Positions 27,465 through 37,509 of a stretch of 64,000 nt of DNA are shown here, piece by piece (position 1 is the stretch's first letter; the number at the start of each line of letters is the position of its first letter). A program made the translations under genes and the position numbers. The stretch comes from Promethearchaeota archaeon (lineage in GTDB: Archaea > Asgardarchaeota > Lokiarchaeia > Sigyniarchaeales > Promethearchaeaceae): NCBI GenBank assembly GCA_016933055.1, contig JAFGBS010000014.1:1-64000 (forward strand), written 5' to 3'. The notes under the pieces are model-generated. The model ran no database searches. It saw only the letters and a list, made by a program, of their open reading frames with translations, and was not told where the DNA came from.

Positions 27465-28142
27465 ATGACCGTCATTCAAATATCTTTTCCTTGTATTGAA
27501 AATTGCTCAAAATGTGAATTATGTAAACAGATTGAACAGTTACAAAATTCTAAAATTAAAACTTATGTCGATGACAGGATAGCGGAATTCAAAAACATCT
27601 GTTTATCAGATAAGAAAGAACTATTCCTTGAGATGTGTTTTTGTATCTTAACAGCAAATTTCAATGCAATGAGAGCAATTCAAATTCAAGAACAAATAGG
27701 AATCGATTTCATTATCCTTTCCCAAGAGGATCTTGCTAGAAAATTAAAGGACGTGGGCTATCGGTTTCCAAATATAAGAGCCCAGTATATTTGTGAATCT
27801 AGAAAACATTATCATACTCTTAGAGAGAAAATATTATCATTTAGTTATACTGAGCAAAAACTATTGCGTACCTGGCTGGTAAAAAATATAAAGGGATTAG
27901 GTTTAAAGGAAGCAAGTCATTTTTTGCGCAATATTGGGTATGAACATTGTGCAATTATTGATTTTCATATTATAGACCTTCTCGTATCGTATGGCATAAT
28001 TGAACGTCCGAAAAATCTTACTAAAAAAAGGTATGAAGAAGTAGAACTAATATTGGAAAAAATTGCACATATTCAAGGAGTAAATTTAGCAGAACTTGAC
28101 TTATATCTATGGTATTTGGAGACGGGAAAAATTTTAAAGTGA
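27465..28142 (+). CDS. Ogg2-type 8-oxoguanine DNA glycosylase/AP lyase
   Basis: Base-excision repair enzyme of the HhH superfamily. The core motif NIKGLGLKEASHFLRNIGY contains the catalytic Lys, followed by CAIIDFHIIDLL with the catalytic Asp. The usual archaeal form has a D-R-H pattern after the Asp; here it is D-F-H. It is 225 aa with a Cys-rich N-terminus (CIENCSKCELC), slightly longer than typical Ogg2. That N-terminal cluster is unusual and could bind a metal. It is divergent from aIF2-alpha and convergent with UppP, one base between stops. Confidence 0.88.
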   Translation: MTVIQISFPCIENCSKCELCKQIEQLQNSKIKTYVDDRIAEFKNICLSDKKELFLEMCFCILTANFNAMRAIQIQEQIGIDFIILSQEDLARKLKDVGYRFPNIRAQYICESRKHYHTLREKILSFSYTEQKLLRTWLVKNIKGLGLKEASHFLRNIGYEHCAIIDFHIIDLLVSYGIIERPKNLTKKRYEEVELILEKIAHIQGVNLAELDLYLWYLETGKILK

Positions 28143-28143
28143 A

Positions 28144-28953
28144 TTAGTATACGGCAAATAAAATTAGAACCAATAATATTGTTAGGCTGCCCAATAAAAA
28201 ACAAACATAATGAAAAGGGATTTTCCGAGCAATTAATAGTAAAGCATCCATCATAAAATACCCAACGATAGCGACAAGTGCCATTAAGAAAAAGTAATCC
28301 CATGAAAAACCCAAGGATTGTCCGCCAATAATAATGTCAAATAGCAGATCGAAAACAATCCCTGCTAGGACTGCTGGGAGAGAAATAAGGAAACTCATCT
28401 TGAAAGCGTCTTCTTTTTTAAAACCACGAGTAATCAAATAGGTATAGGTAACACCTGAACGACTGATTCCGGGTAAAATTGCAAATCCCTGAACAGCACC
28501 AAGCCCAATTTCATCCCATAATTTTCTATCATTCATAGAAAGGTTAGTTTGGGTTCGTCTGATCCCATATTGCAAAAAAGAACCTGTAACAAGTAATGCA
28601 ACTCCTGTGAGTAAAGTAACGATCCACCCTGCCGCTTCTGTAAAAAATTCTTCCATAAATAATTTAAGAGGGATGGCGATCATTGCTGTACTTCCAACTG
28701 ACACAACCAACAATCTCAGTAAATTTTTATCTCTTAGTAACACTGCATCGATGTATTGCTTTCGATACTTAAAGAATACTGCAATTGCGGTGCCAAGATG
28801 AAAATATAATGCGATTCTAATCGCGGTAGATGCATCTAAGTGAAATCCATTCACTGTTGTTATAACGATAAAACCTTCACTACTAACTGGAAACCATTCT
28901 AGGATAGATTGAATGAGGGCAAGAATAAGACGCTGCCAGAATTTAAGTTCCAT
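28144..28953 (-). CDS. uppP: Undecaprenyl-diphosphatase (UppP/BacA family)
   Basis: Integral membrane phosphatase that recycles the polyprenyl diphosphate carrier to the monophosphate. The two signature loops are present: ILEWFPVSSEGFIVI (family: EGxTEFLPVSSTGH) and ILPGISRSGVTYTYLI. About eight hydrophobic helices are visible. The frame extends upstream to 29070, but MELKFWQRLILALIQS at 28953 gives 269 aa, the usual length. Together with the cis-prenyltransferase at 10171 it supports a polyprenyl-phosphate glycan carrier cycle. The second Glu of the first motif is kept although the first is lost. Confidence 0.9.
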   Translation of the reverse strand: MELKFWQRLILALIQSILEWFPVSSEGFIVITTVNGFHLDASTAIRIALYFHLGTAIAVFFKYRKQYIDAVLLRDKNLLRLLVVSVGSTAMIAIPLKLFMEEFFTEAAGWIVTLLTGVALLVTGSFLQYGIRRTQTNLSMNDRKLWDEIGLGAVQGFAILPGISRSGVTYTYLITRGFKKEDAFKMSFLISLPAVLAGIVFDLLFDIIIGGQSLGFSWDYFFLMALVAIVGYFMMDALLLIARKIPFHYVCFLLGSLTILLVLILFAVY

Positions 28954-29099
28954 AAAGGGGGAAATGTTTAACCAGATATAAACAAATGGAATGATGAATG
29001 ATTCTAAATATGAATCTGTCGAAACGTTTAAAAGGACAAACTTACTTTCCCTAGACAATTGCCTAACCAAAGTCTCTTTTTTAAAAAAGACTTATAAGG

Positions 29100-29381
29100 A
29101 TGAAAAAAATGAAGATGCATGCAATAGTATCGGGTAAAGTTCAAGGAGTCTTCTTTCGAGCGAATACTGCTGATGTAGCCAATCGTCTTGGAGTAACGGG
29201 ATATGTGAGAAATTTAAGTGATGGAAAAGTAGAGGTTGTTGCCGAGGGATCGCATGATAAGTTATTAGAATTACTCAAATGGCTTCATAGAGGGTCTATA
29301 TGGGCTCAAGTAGACGCTGTACAGCATGAGTTTTCAGAAAATGAGGAAGAAGACTTTATGAACTTTACGATACATTATTAA
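29100..29381 (+). CDS. acyP: Acylphosphatase
   Basis: Hydrolyses acyl phosphates. HAIVSGKVQGVFFRANTA holds the catalytic Arg, and GYVRNLSDGKVEVVAEG the catalytic Asn of the family. At 93 aa it has the standard length. It starts at ATG 29100 (MKKMKMHAIVSG; a second Met two codons later is possible). A TATA-like TTTTTTAAAAAAG is about 20 bases upstream. It is convergent with korB, six bases between stops. Confidence 0.96.
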   Translation: MKKMKMHAIVSGKVQGVFFRANTADVANRLGVTGYVRNLSDGKVEVVAEGSHDKLLELLKWLHRGSIWAQVDAVQHEFSENEEEDFMNFTIHY

Positions 29382-29387
29382 TAAAAA

Positions 29388-30257
29388 TCAAAGCTCTTTT
29401 TTTGATTCAATAAATTGTTTTAATGCATCCATATTGAGTTTACGCTTGTATAACGGACTTTTATTGGTTTCATAGATCATAGTAGCTTCCCAAAAGGTTC
29501 TTTTGCTCGAATTACGATAAATAATGCCTAAAGGATATTTCTTGGTTTCGATTGCTTTTTGGAAAGCCTGCATTCTATCTGTGGGATCGTGTGAATCGTC
29601 TAAGATGTAGGTATTTTCTTTATACCACTTGAAAGTATTTAATTTATTAAAAGAAACACAAGGACTGAAAGCATCTACCAATGAAAAACCTTTATTTTTT
29701 ATTGCAGCTTTAAATATGTCTTTAGTTTTTTCCTGATCTCCCACAAATACTCGAGATACAAAGGATGCGTCTAATGCGACTGCGGCAGCAATAGGATTGA
29801 ACGGTTCATTGCTCACCCCATATATTTGAACTGGAGTTTCCATGCCTTTATCACTAGTTGGAGAAGCTTGCCCTTTAGTCAATCCATATACTTGATTATT
29901 ATGAGTAATCACAGTGATATCGGGGTTACGCAGTATTTGCTGATTAAAATGGTTACCCCCTTCCCCATATATACAACCATCACCCGAATTCACAATCACG
30001 GTCAATTCTGGGTTAGTGGCTTTAATTGCCATGGCAACAGCTAAGGGGCGACCATGTAATCCATTAAACATATGTCCTTTCATATATTGAGGTAGTTTAG
30101 CAGCTTGTCCGATTCCCGATACAAAAACTGTTTCTTCTGGAGTTATTCCCAGTTCTGTTAAGGCTTCTTTCAATGTTTTATGCAAAGTGAAGTTACCACA
30201 ACCTGGACACCAAGCGATCTCTTCGGTGTTGTAATCAAAAGGATTTCCCATTATCAT
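29388..30257 (-). CDS. korB: 2-oxoacid:ferredoxin oxidoreductase, beta subunit
   Basis: Thiamine-diphosphate subunit of the enzyme that converts a 2-oxoacid and CoA to acyl-CoA and CO2 with ferredoxin reduction. Evidence is [16 protein letters not shown] (Fe-S ligand Cys), [16 protein letters not shown], and the TPP motif [15 protein letters not shown] with [14 protein letters not shown]. It is 289 aa, matching KorB. It overlaps the end of the alpha subunit gene by four bases (ATGA), so the pair is translationally coupled. 2-Oxoglutarate is the likely substrate but 2-oxoacid specificity cannot be fixed from sequence by eye. Confidence 0.94.
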   Translation of the reverse strand: MIMGNPFDYNTEEIAWCPGCGNFTLHKTLKEALTELGITPEETVFVSGIGQAAKLPQYMKGHMFNGLHGRPLAVAMAIKATNPELTVIVNSGDGCIYGEGGNHFNQQILRNPDITVITHNNQVYGLTKGQASPTSDKGMETPVQIYGVSNEPFNPIAAAVALDASFVSRVFVGDQEKTKDIFKAAIKNKGFSLVDAFSPCVSFNKLNTFKWYKENTYILDDSHDPTDRMQAFQKAIETKKYPLGIIYRNSSKRTFWEATMIYETNKSPLYKRKLNMDALKQFIESKKEL

Positions 30258-31975
30258 TTTCCTCCTTTTATTTTAGATCGAATAAAGGATATGACTTCTT
30301 CCACGGAAAAAGGTTCTCCATTGGATTTCAAGTAGACTCGATTTTTTTTAATATCAATGTCTGTATATAATTTTAGGAGTTTAAGGAATTGTCCCGTTGC
30401 ATTTCCCTCAATCAATAGTAAATTTTTGGCTTCATGAAGAACTGATTTTGTATTTTTGGGCACAGGAAATACTTGAGAAAAATGAACTCCTGCGATTTGG
30501 GAATCATTCAACTCTTCCAACGCCTCTTTTACAATTAAGTAACTCGATCCCCAACAGATTACTAAGGTATCAAATTCTTCACTTCCAAAAGGTTCCAATG
30601 GAATTGGAGGTTCTATTTGCGAAATGGTTAACCCTTTCTTATAAATACGTTTATCGATCATTTTCTCCCGTACACCTCGTAAGTCTTCGGTAATATGCCC
30701 CCATTCATCGTGTTCATCACTATCTATTCTCACAAAACCTTCTCCAAATCCAGGAACTCCACGAGGAGATATGCCATTTTTTGTATATACATACCTTTTA
30801 TACTCCGAATCCGTCTCTATAAAAGCATGTCTAATCCCAATAATGTTCATATCTTCCGGAGGGACATTATAATACGAATCTACCAGATATTGATCCGTTA
30901 GGATGAACACAGGAATTTGTAATGCATCTGCAAGATTAAATGCATGTTGGGTGAGAAAAAATGCTTGTTCTATTGATCCGGGAGCAAAAATGATGCGGTG
31001 AAATTCTCCATGACCTGCATTCAATGCTAGATTTAGATCTCCTTGAGCGGTTCTTGTAGGTAATCCCGTTGCTGGTCCCGGTCTTTGCGCTAAATGAATT
31101 ACTAAGGGAGATTCGATCATTCCTGTCAAAGATAACCCCTCACTCATTAGTGAAAATCCCCCACCTGAAGTAGATGCTATTCCTCTCGCTCCTGTATACC
31201 ATGCTCCGATTGCTTTATTAATCGCTGCGATTTCATCTTCGGCTTGATCAACAACGATATCAAATTTTCTGGAATGTTGGGCAAGAAATACCAGTGTTCC
31301 AGTCGATGGGCTCATGGGATAAGCGGAAATAAAATTGCATCCACCCGCAATTGCACCTAATCCTACTGATTGATTCCCGTCTAATAGAATCTCATTTATG
31401 ACATTTGGTTCCTTTTCCATCTCGGGTATTATATCTTTAAGTGTTTCACCCTTTTTATGACCTCTATTAAAGGAATTAATATTTTTATTTAAGATCAACT
31501 CTCCTTTTGTTTCAAACCGTTGTTTGATAAACTGCAGTGCACTTTTTTCAGGAATTCTGAAAATTCCAGATAGGACACCTACTGCAAATACATTCATAAA
31601 TTTTGAACCAATTTCCTTTTTAATTTTCGTAAAAGGAACCGCAATGCATTGGTAATCAGGGTATTCTCTCTGGTTAATTAAATCGGGATCTGTGAGAATT
31701 ATTGTAGATTTAGATAAACGATGTTGTACATGCTCAATTGCATTTTTATGTAAAGGGATAAGTAAATCAATCCGGTCAACATAAGCTCGTACCCTCTTCT
31801 TTCCCGATCCAATGCGCAATTCTGTCGAATTCATACCACCTCTCACTCGACTCATATACTCTTTCGTAGCGTAGACATTATATCCCGTCATTTTAAAGAG
31901 ATTTACCATGAATTGTTCCACAGTTTGAATGCCTTGTCCTGCTGCGCCGACAAGTACAATAGATAAATCATCCAT
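30254..31975 (-). CDS. korA: 2-oxoacid:ferredoxin oxidoreductase, fused gamma-alpha subunit
   Basis: 573 aa. The N-terminal ~190 residues are the gamma domain ([34 protein letters not shown]). The rest is the alpha domain ([71 protein letters not shown]). The gamma-alpha fusion order is typical of KorA-type enzymes in archaea and bacteria. It is the first gene of the korA-korB pair. It supplies reduced ferredoxin and acyl-CoA to central metabolism, or runs in reverse for carboxylation. Confidence 0.95.
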   Translation of the reverse strand: MDDLSIVLVGAAGQGIQTVEQFMVNLFKMTGYNVYATKEYMSRVRGGMNSTELRIGSGKKRVRAYVDRIDLLIPLHKNAIEHVQHRLSKSTIILTDPDLINQREYPDYQCIAVPFTKIKKEIGSKFMNVFAVGVLSGIFRIPEKSALQFIKQRFETKGELILNKNINSFNRGHKKGETLKDIIPEMEKEPNVINEILLDGNQSVGLGAIAGGCNFISAYPMSPSTGTLVFLAQHSRKFDIVVDQAEDEIAAINKAIGAWYTGARGIASTSGGGFSLMSEGLSLTGMIESPLVIHLAQRPGPATGLPTRTAQGDLNLALNAGHGEFHRIIFAPGSIEQAFFLTQHAFNLADALQIPVFILTDQYLVDSYYNVPPEDMNIIGIRHAFIETDSEYKRYVYTKNGISPRGVPGFGEGFVRIDSDEHDEWGHITEDLRGVREKMIDKRIYKKGLTISQIEPPIPLEPFGSEEFDTLVICWGSSYLIVKEALEELNDSQIAGVHFSQVFPVPKNTKSVLHEAKNLLLIEGNATGQFLKLLKLYTDIDIKKNRVYLKSNGEPFSVEEVISFIRSKIKGGK

Positions 31976-32041
31976 TTGGGTTTCACATCATAGTTTTGAT
32001 ATGTGGTACATTTATTTCGAATCAATTTAAAGATAAGACTA

Positions 32042-33223
32042 ATGAAATTAAATTTTAGTGTGCCCAACTATGCAAATGGAAGTCTAGTAAATCTAATGAG
32101 TACAATTATGCATCATTTCGGCGGGAAATCGTTATACAGTCCACTCAAATCACTGCCAGTGTCCCAATTGAATGAAATGGATAATATTGTCCTGATTACG
32201 ATAGATGGATTAGGGTATAATTATTTTACTCAAAATGCATCTTCCTTGAAGTTTCCCATAACAAATTATCTTCACGCAAAAATCACATCAGTTTTTCCCT
32301 CTACTACCGCTGCTGCGATGACCACCATTTATACAGGAGTTGCCCCTAAAAATCATGGATGTCTTGCATGGTTTACTTATCTAAAGGAACTCGGTGTAAT
32401 TTCTACTATTCCTCCCCTTAAGAGAAGGCACTATGATGATCTAGTTACCACTAAATATATTAAAGCAACGGATATCTTGCAGTTCCAATCAATATTCACA
32501 AAACTTCCAAACATTGAGGGATATTTTGTAATATCCGAGAAATTGAAAGATACACCCTATGATAGTGTAGTATCTCAAGGGGCTAGATCAATAGGTTTTA
32601 CCAATTTCTCTGATTCCATAAATCAGATTTATAAAATTCTGCAAACTGATAATGCCAAAAAAAAATTCATTTTGCATTATTGGGATGGTTTCGATGCAAA
32701 GTGTCACACCGATGGAATCTCAAACTCAGTCCCTCATTTTGTTGATTTATTTACAGAAATTCACTTTTTATTTAAGAAGATAACTCAATTAAAGAAGAAA
32801 ACAGCTGTAATCGTCACTGCAGACCATGGGATGGTTGATGTTCCAGAAAACAAAGTCATCTATTTAAAAGATCATGATAAACTAGAAGAAACCTTAACTC
32901 TGCCTTTATGTGGTGAGGGACGAGTTCCCTTCTGCTATGTCCGTGCACCTTATAAGAAGCAGTTCGAATCTTATATAAATAAAGAATTTCAGGAGTATTG
33001 TGATCTACTAACTATGGAGGACCTATTAAATATGGAATTGTTTGGATTAAGTGAATCACATCCGCGTTTTAAGTACAGAATTCCAGATTATTGTTTATTA
33101 ATGAAGGAGAATTATATACTTGTTGACAATATGCTAAAAGAAAACAGATTTCAGTTAAAAGCAGTGCATGGTGGCTTATCAGACGAGGAATTATACGTTC
33201 CTCTTATAGTGTTTAAGAATTAA
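32042..33223 (+). CDS. Alkaline-phosphatase-superfamily phosphodiesterase/pyrophosphatase
   Basis: The metal sites of type I nucleotide pyrophosphatase/phosphodiesterases are recognisable: NIVLITIDGLGYNYF (first Asp), SVFPSTTAAAMTTIYTGV with the nucleophile Thr, HYWDGFDAKCHTDG (Asp and His), VIVTADHGM (Asp-His), and the final KAVHGGLSDEEL His. No signal peptide is evident, so it may act in the cytosol. ATG 32042 is preferred (MKLNFSVPNYANGSL); an upstream in-frame start at 32003 adds 13 residues of basic sequence. Substrate unknown. It converges and overlaps by four bases with the membrane protein gene at 33220. Confidence 0.85.
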   Translation: MKLNFSVPNYANGSLVNLMSTIMHHFGGKSLYSPLKSLPVSQLNEMDNIVLITIDGLGYNYFTQNASSLKFPITNYLHAKITSVFPSTTAAAMTTIYTGVAPKNHGCLAWFTYLKELGVISTIPPLKRRHYDDLVTTKYIKATDILQFQSIFTKLPNIEGYFVISEKLKDTPYDSVVSQGARSIGFTNFSDSINQIYKILQTDNAKKKFILHYWDGFDAKCHTDGISNSVPHFVDLFTEIHFLFKKITQLKKKTAVIVTADHGMVDVPENKVIYLKDHDKLEETLTLPLCGEGRVPFCYVRAPYKKQFESYINKEFQEYCDLLTMEDLLNMELFGLSESHPRFKYRIPDYCLLMKENYILVDNMLKENRFQLKAVHGGLSDEELYVPLIVFKN

Positions 33224-34032
33224 AGGGTGCGAGTCCAGAAAACTAAACCAAGTTCTAAAAGTAATCTCTGAACTCCAAATATTACTGCAACTGTCACTGT
33301 GTATGCCCCAAGAATCAATAATACCGATTTCCATAGAATTAGTTCCCGATTTTTTGGAACCTTCCCCATTCGAGGGAAAAAAAACCCTGTTGTTGATCGA
33401 TATTCGAGATAATCTTCTCCTATTTTTGTAATTAATATTTTTTCTTCTATTAGAGAGGATATCGACATGAGTGCTACGATTAGAATCCAAGATAAAATCT
33501 CTCCTAAGCGAATTCCGGGGTCAATGTGAAATGGAAATGCAAGTGGAATAGGTACATAGAGAGTAAAGGGAAAAATCATTAGTAAAATCCCAAGATTTTG
33601 GGGGTGACGTATATATCGATATATTCCGTCTTTGACCAGTTTTTCTTTTTTAATTCTTCCTTTTACCATGTATATAAGCCCCAGAATGAAGATGATAAAC
33701 CCACTAACAAAAAAAATAGCTTCAATAATATAAAGAGGAATATACACGTTGGGTTCACTATAATTTATCATAAGATAACTATTTGCCCAGGTATTATGTC
33801 CCCAAGAGGCAAAAAGAAGCCAAGATGAAAAAACTAATGGCGCGATATAGATCATTGGGAGAAGAATACCCGCAATCAATCCGATAAAACTCCATACCAT
33901 TCCAAATACTGTGGATATTTGCTCAATAATAAGCTTTCGTTTCTCCTTATTCATGTGTATGAGATTCAAAATCAATTTATAAATTCTTAGGACCAGTTTT
34001 TGAACAGAATTGTGATAGTGTTTTTCAAACAT
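33220..34032 (-). CDS. Membrane protein with ICMT/PEMT-like methyltransferase signature
   Basis: 270 aa with about five membrane segments. The C-terminal half has KDGIYRYIRHPQNLGILLM, followed by EEKILITKIGEDYLEYRST and FFFPRMG. This is the pattern of the isoprenylcysteine carboxyl methyltransferase / phospholipid N-methyltransferase fold (RHP ... EExxL...G..Y..Y). The substrate cannot be told; a lipid or a small thiol is possible. The Ras-like GTPases of this window show no prenylation cysteine, so protein isoprenylcysteine as substrate is not supported here. Confidence 0.75.
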   Translation of the reverse strand: MFEKHYHNSVQKLVLRIYKLILNLIHMNKEKRKLIIEQISTVFGMVWSFIGLIAGILLPMIYIAPLVFSSWLLFASWGHNTWANSYLMINYSEPNVYIPLYIIEAIFFVSGFIIFILGLIYMVKGRIKKEKLVKDGIYRYIRHPQNLGILLMIFPFTLYVPIPLAFPFHIDPGIRLGEILSWILIVALMSISSLIEEKILITKIGEDYLEYRSTTGFFFPRMGKVPKNRELILWKSVLLILGAYTVTVAVIFGVQRLLLELGLVFWTRTL

Positions 34033-34055
34033 GAGAGAATAACACTAGGTATTCT

Positions 34056-35486
34056 ATGGATACCTTTACTTCATCCCAAAATACTTTAAAATCCTCCGGA
34101 ATTGCCTCCACTTGGCCCCTATTATTAACTACTGCAATAGTGTCAACCAATTTCTCCATTATCGTTGTAAATATGCCATTTTTATCTACTTTGATCTGGC
34201 CCGGAGATCCATTTCACGCGGTGGAAATGGGGGGAGTGATTGCTATAAAAACTTGGATATTAGCTTTGTCAGGAATACTCTTTGGAACCTTTGCGGATAG
34301 ATTTTCTCGAAAACATCAATTTTTTTTTAGTACGGTATTATTAGGACTGAGTTATGTAGGAAATGGCTTCATTCCAGAAGGACAAGGTAATGTTAGCTAT
34401 CTTTTGTTGATGATATGCCAAGGAGTCGCGGGATTCGCCGTTGGAGCACGAAACCCTCTTATGCAGAGTTACATTAATGATAAGGTAGAAGTTTCTCACC
34501 GATCTCAGTTTTTTGGAATTGATATGGCTTTGCAGCAATTTTTTATGGTGTTAGGAATGATTCTATCTACATTTATATTCCAATGGGGGTATTGGAGGTG
34601 GCTCTTTTGGGGAATTGGTTTCTTGATAATTATTGGAGGAATTTTTATTTATTTCTTTATTGAGGAGCCAAAACGAGGAAGTAAAATGAAGCACTTGAAG
34701 GGTGTTTTAACTCAAGGAACCACACAATATAATTACAGAATTAACAAACAGACTTTAAAATCAACAATGCTATCCCGTACGAATATAATTGCATTGGTCG
34801 AGGGAATTTCCACGCGAATGGCAATTGGAATGACCTTATTTCTCATTATTAACTATATGCAATTAGAAAAAAATATTGCAGCTTCTTCAACCGGAATTTT
34901 TATGAGTCTTTTTGGATTACCGGGTGCTTTAGTTGGAAATTTAGCATTTGCACGGTTATCCGATCGGTTAGGGCGAAAAGATTTAAGATATCGAACTTAT
35001 CTTATCGCATTCTCTATTCTATTCTTGGAGGGATGTTTCGCTTTAATCTTTTTTCTCCCTTTACCTGTATTAACCATAGATCAAGGATTAAATTTTAGAT
35101 TTCTTATGTCAAATACCATCTTTTGGATTTTAGGAATTTTATTATTTGGACAAAGGATGGTTCAAGGTATTTATTGGATTAATCAATCCCCTATTCTACA
35201 AAAGATCAATCTACCAGAAGCGCAAGGAAAAATCACAGCATGGAACCAATTTCTAGAGAGAATAGGGAATGGAATCGGACCTTTATTTGCTGGTGCATTA
35301 TTGATGTGGACAGCAAATAATTTTCAAATTACTGCACTGGTCTGTATACTCGTTGGATTACCCGGTACTATTGTTTGGTTGATTGCGAACAAGACAATAA
35401 CCCAAGATGTTCAAACGATAGAAGATATATTGGAATCTCGCGCAAGCGAATTGGTTAGTAAGGAGAATGAGGATAGAATTATTTAA
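34056..35486 (+). CDS. Major facilitator superfamily transporter
   Basis: 476 aa with about 12 hydrophobic helices. The loop between helices 2 and 3 carries GTFADRFSRKHQFF (MFS signature GxxxDRxxRK), and the second half repeats it as ARLSDRLGRKDLRY. The N-terminal ~15 residues are polar, and the last 30 are cytosolic and acidic. Substrate unknown; there is no neighbour that suggests one. It is divergent from the ICMT-like gene and overlaps pyrB by eight bases at the 3' end, tail to tail. Confidence 0.9.
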   Translation: MDTFTSSQNTLKSSGIASTWPLLLTTAIVSTNFSIIVVNMPFLSTLIWPGDPFHAVEMGGVIAIKTWILALSGILFGTFADRFSRKHQFFFSTVLLGLSYVGNGFIPEGQGNVSYLLLMICQGVAGFAVGARNPLMQSYINDKVEVSHRSQFFGIDMALQQFFMVLGMILSTFIFQWGYWRWLFWGIGFLIIIGGIFIYFFIEEPKRGSKMKHLKGVLTQGTTQYNYRINKQTLKSTMLSRTNIIALVEGISTRMAIGMTLFLIINYMQLEKNIAASSTGIFMSLFGLPGALVGNLAFARLSDRLGRKDLRYRTYLIAFSILFLEGCFALIFFLPLPVLTIDQGLNFRFLMSNTIFWILGILLFGQRMVQGIYWINQSPILQKINLPEAQGKITAWNQFLERIGNGIGPLFAGALLMWTANNFQITALVCILVGLPGTIVWLIANKTITQDVQTIEDILESRASELVSKENEDRII

Positions 35487-36405
35487 AGACGCCCATAACT
35501 AGCCCAATAATGGCTTTACGCATCATTAATCCATAATAAGTTTGTTTAAAATAAATTGCATGAGGACTATCATCGACTTGCGAACTAATTTCATTAACAC
35601 GTGGAAGGGGATGCATAATTTTCGCATTTGGTTTTAGAAGATCTAAGTACTCCTTTTCGAACTTGAAAGTATCCTTAACTGACTCATATTCTTCAGGATC
35701 GGGAAAGCGTTCTTTTTGGATCCGTGTCATGTATATCACATCCAATTTTGGTAAAGCTTCTATAAAATTGGTGGTTTCCTTAATTTTAACATTCCCTTTT
35801 CCTTGGATATAATCCATGACTCTATTTTGCATTTTTAAACTATGAGGACTTATGAGAAAGAGATTGATATCATAATTCGCTAAAAGATATGTCAAAGAAT
35901 GCACAGTCCTTCCAAACTTGAGGTCACCTATCAAACCGATATTCAAACCGTCAATTTTACCACACTCTTGCTGAATTGTCAATAAATCTAGTAAGGATTG
36001 GGTAGGATGCTCCCCGCTTCCACTTCCTGCATTTATAACGGGAATTTCAGTACATCTCGCTGCGAAGGTTGCAGCTCCATCATTATTATGACGTAAAACT
36101 ATCAAATCAGAATAATGAGCGACTGTCCGAATAGTATCTGCAAGAGTTTCCCCTTTTTTGACTGATGACACACTGGATGAGGAGAATCCAATTACGGTAC
36201 CCCCTAAACGATGCATTGCACTTTCAAAGGACAGACGTGTACGTGTGGAAGGTTCATAAAAAAGAGTAGCCATGATGGTCCCTTGCATAGATTTAGCATA
36301 GTTTCCCTTGTCATTCTCTATTTTTATTGCCCAATTTAAGATATACTCAAGTTCTTCTCGTGAGAACTGTTTTGCACTGATTATATCTTTCCTTTCTAGT
36401 GACAT
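35479..36405 (-). CDS. pyrB: Aspartate carbamoyltransferase catalytic subunit
   Basis: Catalyses the first committed step of pyrimidine synthesis from carbamoyl phosphate and aspartate. The carbamoyl-phosphate site FYEPSTRTRLSFESAMHRLG is intact, as are SVKKGETLADT, SGEHPTQSLLDLLTI, IGLIGDLKFGRTVHSL and the aspartate loop MHPLPRVNEI. It is 308 aa, normal. The regulatory subunit PyrI is not adjacent, unlike in many archaea. It ends overlapping the MFS gene. Confidence 0.97.
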   Translation of the reverse strand: MSLERKDIISAKQFSREELEYILNWAIKIENDKGNYAKSMQGTIMATLFYEPSTRTRLSFESAMHRLGGTVIGFSSSSVSSVKKGETLADTIRTVAHYSDLIVLRHNNDGAATFAARCTEIPVINAGSGSGEHPTQSLLDLLTIQQECGKIDGLNIGLIGDLKFGRTVHSLTYLLANYDINLFLISPHSLKMQNRVMDYIQGKGNVKIKETTNFIEALPKLDVIYMTRIQKERFPDPEEYESVKDTFKFEKEYLDLLKPNAKIMHPLPRVNEISSQVDDSPHAIYFKQTYYGLMMRKAIIGLVMGVFK

Positions 36406-36580
36406 TATGTTCTTATCATCTATCTTTATATGAAAACTTTCACTACCTAGTTTATTCGGGTGTTATTAATAAAAGCCTGAGAAAAAGGATCTAACGAATC
36501 AAACGAAAAAATTTTTAATTTATGCAGAGTACCACATTTTATTCGCGAAACAGATCACTGTAGGAATAGTGCCGCTTGAA

Positions 36581-36862
36581 ATGAAAGTACCGAAAAAAAC
36601 TATGTCTTTATGTCCTCGTTGTAAGAAACATACGGAATTCACGATTTCCATCTACAAAAAGGGAAAGAAAAGAACGTTAGCAGAGGGTCAAAGACGTTAT
36701 GAACGAAAGAAAAGGGGATATGGAAGCCAACCAAAAGAAGTATTCCGAAAAAATGCAAAAGTAAACAAGAAAACTACCCCTCTTTTAACATGTAGTGAAT
36801 GTGGGTATAAAAAGTATGGAAGACCACAGAAAGTTAAGAAATATGAAATAATCACAAATTAG
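36581..36862 (+). CDS. rpl44e: Large ribosomal subunit protein eL42 (L44e)
   Basis: Zinc-ribbon ribosomal protein near the E site. MKVPKKTMSLCPRCKKHTEF at the start and LTCSECGYKKYGRPQKVKKY at the end give four Cys ligands and the family's conserved tail. ATG 36581 is preferred over the upstream GTG 36569 because family members start MKxPK. The product is 93 aa. It begins an information-processing run with eS27, TFS, OB-fold protein and PCNA. Confidence 0.96.
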   Translation: MKVPKKTMSLCPRCKKHTEFTISIYKKGKKRTLAEGQRRYERKKRGYGSQPKEVFRKNAKVNKKTTPLLTCSECGYKKYGRPQKVKKYEIITN

Positions 36863-36870
36863 TGAACCTT

Positions 36871-37065
36871 ATGAGCCAAAAAGAACTCGTACCTAAACCT
36901 AAAAGTCGTTTTTTAAAAATTGTGTGTCTTAATTGTGGATCTACGCAAATTGTTTTTGGATGTTCCTCTACCGAAGTTAAATGTCAGACTTGTCAAAAAG
37001 TGCTTGTACAACCTACTGGTGGTAAAAGTAGAATTTTAACTAAAATCTCTGACGTGTTAACCTAA
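36871..37065 (+). CDS. rps27e: Small ribosomal subunit protein eS27
   Basis: Zinc-finger ribosomal protein. KSRFLKIVCLNCGSTQIVFG and CSSTEVKCQTC with PTGGKSRI match the family; the four Cys are spaced CxxC-n-CxxC. The ATG 36871 gives 64 aa; an in-frame GTG at 36862 overlaps the eL42 stop by one base and would add three residues. eL42-eS27 is a conserved archaeal pair, usually followed by aIF2-alpha, which here is elsewhere. Confidence 0.95.
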   Translation: MSQKELVPKPKSRFLKIVCLNCGSTQIVFGCSSTEVKCQTCQKVLVQPTGGKSRILTKISDVLT

Positions 37066-37083
37066 TTTTTCTTTGTGAGGATT

Positions 37084-37422
37084 ATGGTACAATTCTGTCC
37101 AAATTGCGAAAATATGCTTAGAAACCGCAAGGAGGAGGATGGTAAAATTTTTCTTATCTGTCCTTCTTGTGGATATAAGCTAGAGGTTTCCAGAGAAAGA
37201 GAGACGAAAAAACCATTACCTTATCAAAAAAGAAATCTTATCAAGAAGACTGTTATTCTAGAAGACATTAATATCGTTGAAAATCCTACCACCGAAGTGT
37301 TATGCCCAAAATGTGGTTATACCAAAGCTGAATATTTTCAACAGCAAACTAGGTCAGCAGATGAACCACCAACAACTTTTTTCCGTTGTTTGAAATGTGA
37401 TCACCGTTGGCGAGAATATTAA
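37084..37422 (+). CDS. tfs: Transcription factor S (TFIIS-like RNA cleavage factor)
   Basis: TFS stimulates cleavage of backtracked RNA by RNA polymerase. It has an N-terminal zinc ribbon (VQFCPNCENMLR ... FLICPSCGY) and a C-terminal one (LCPKCGYTKAEYFQQQTRSA ... FFRCLKCDHRW). The catalytic acidic pair of the C-ribbon loop is present in TRSADEPPTT. At 112 aa it has the normal length. ATG 37084 is preferred, with a GTGAGG just upstream; an in-frame GTG at 37075 is the alternative. Confidence 0.95.
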   Translation: MVQFCPNCENMLRNRKEEDGKIFLICPSCGYKLEVSRERETKKPLPYQKRNLIKKTVILEDINIVENPTTEVLCPKCGYTKAEYFQQQTRSADEPPTTFFRCLKCDHRWREY

Positions 37423-37509
37423 TTGTAGGAATTTATTTTTACCAACCGAGGATTACACTCAAGATATTTCTAGAATATATTTAAACAAGAAAGATGTGGT
37501 ACTGATAAC

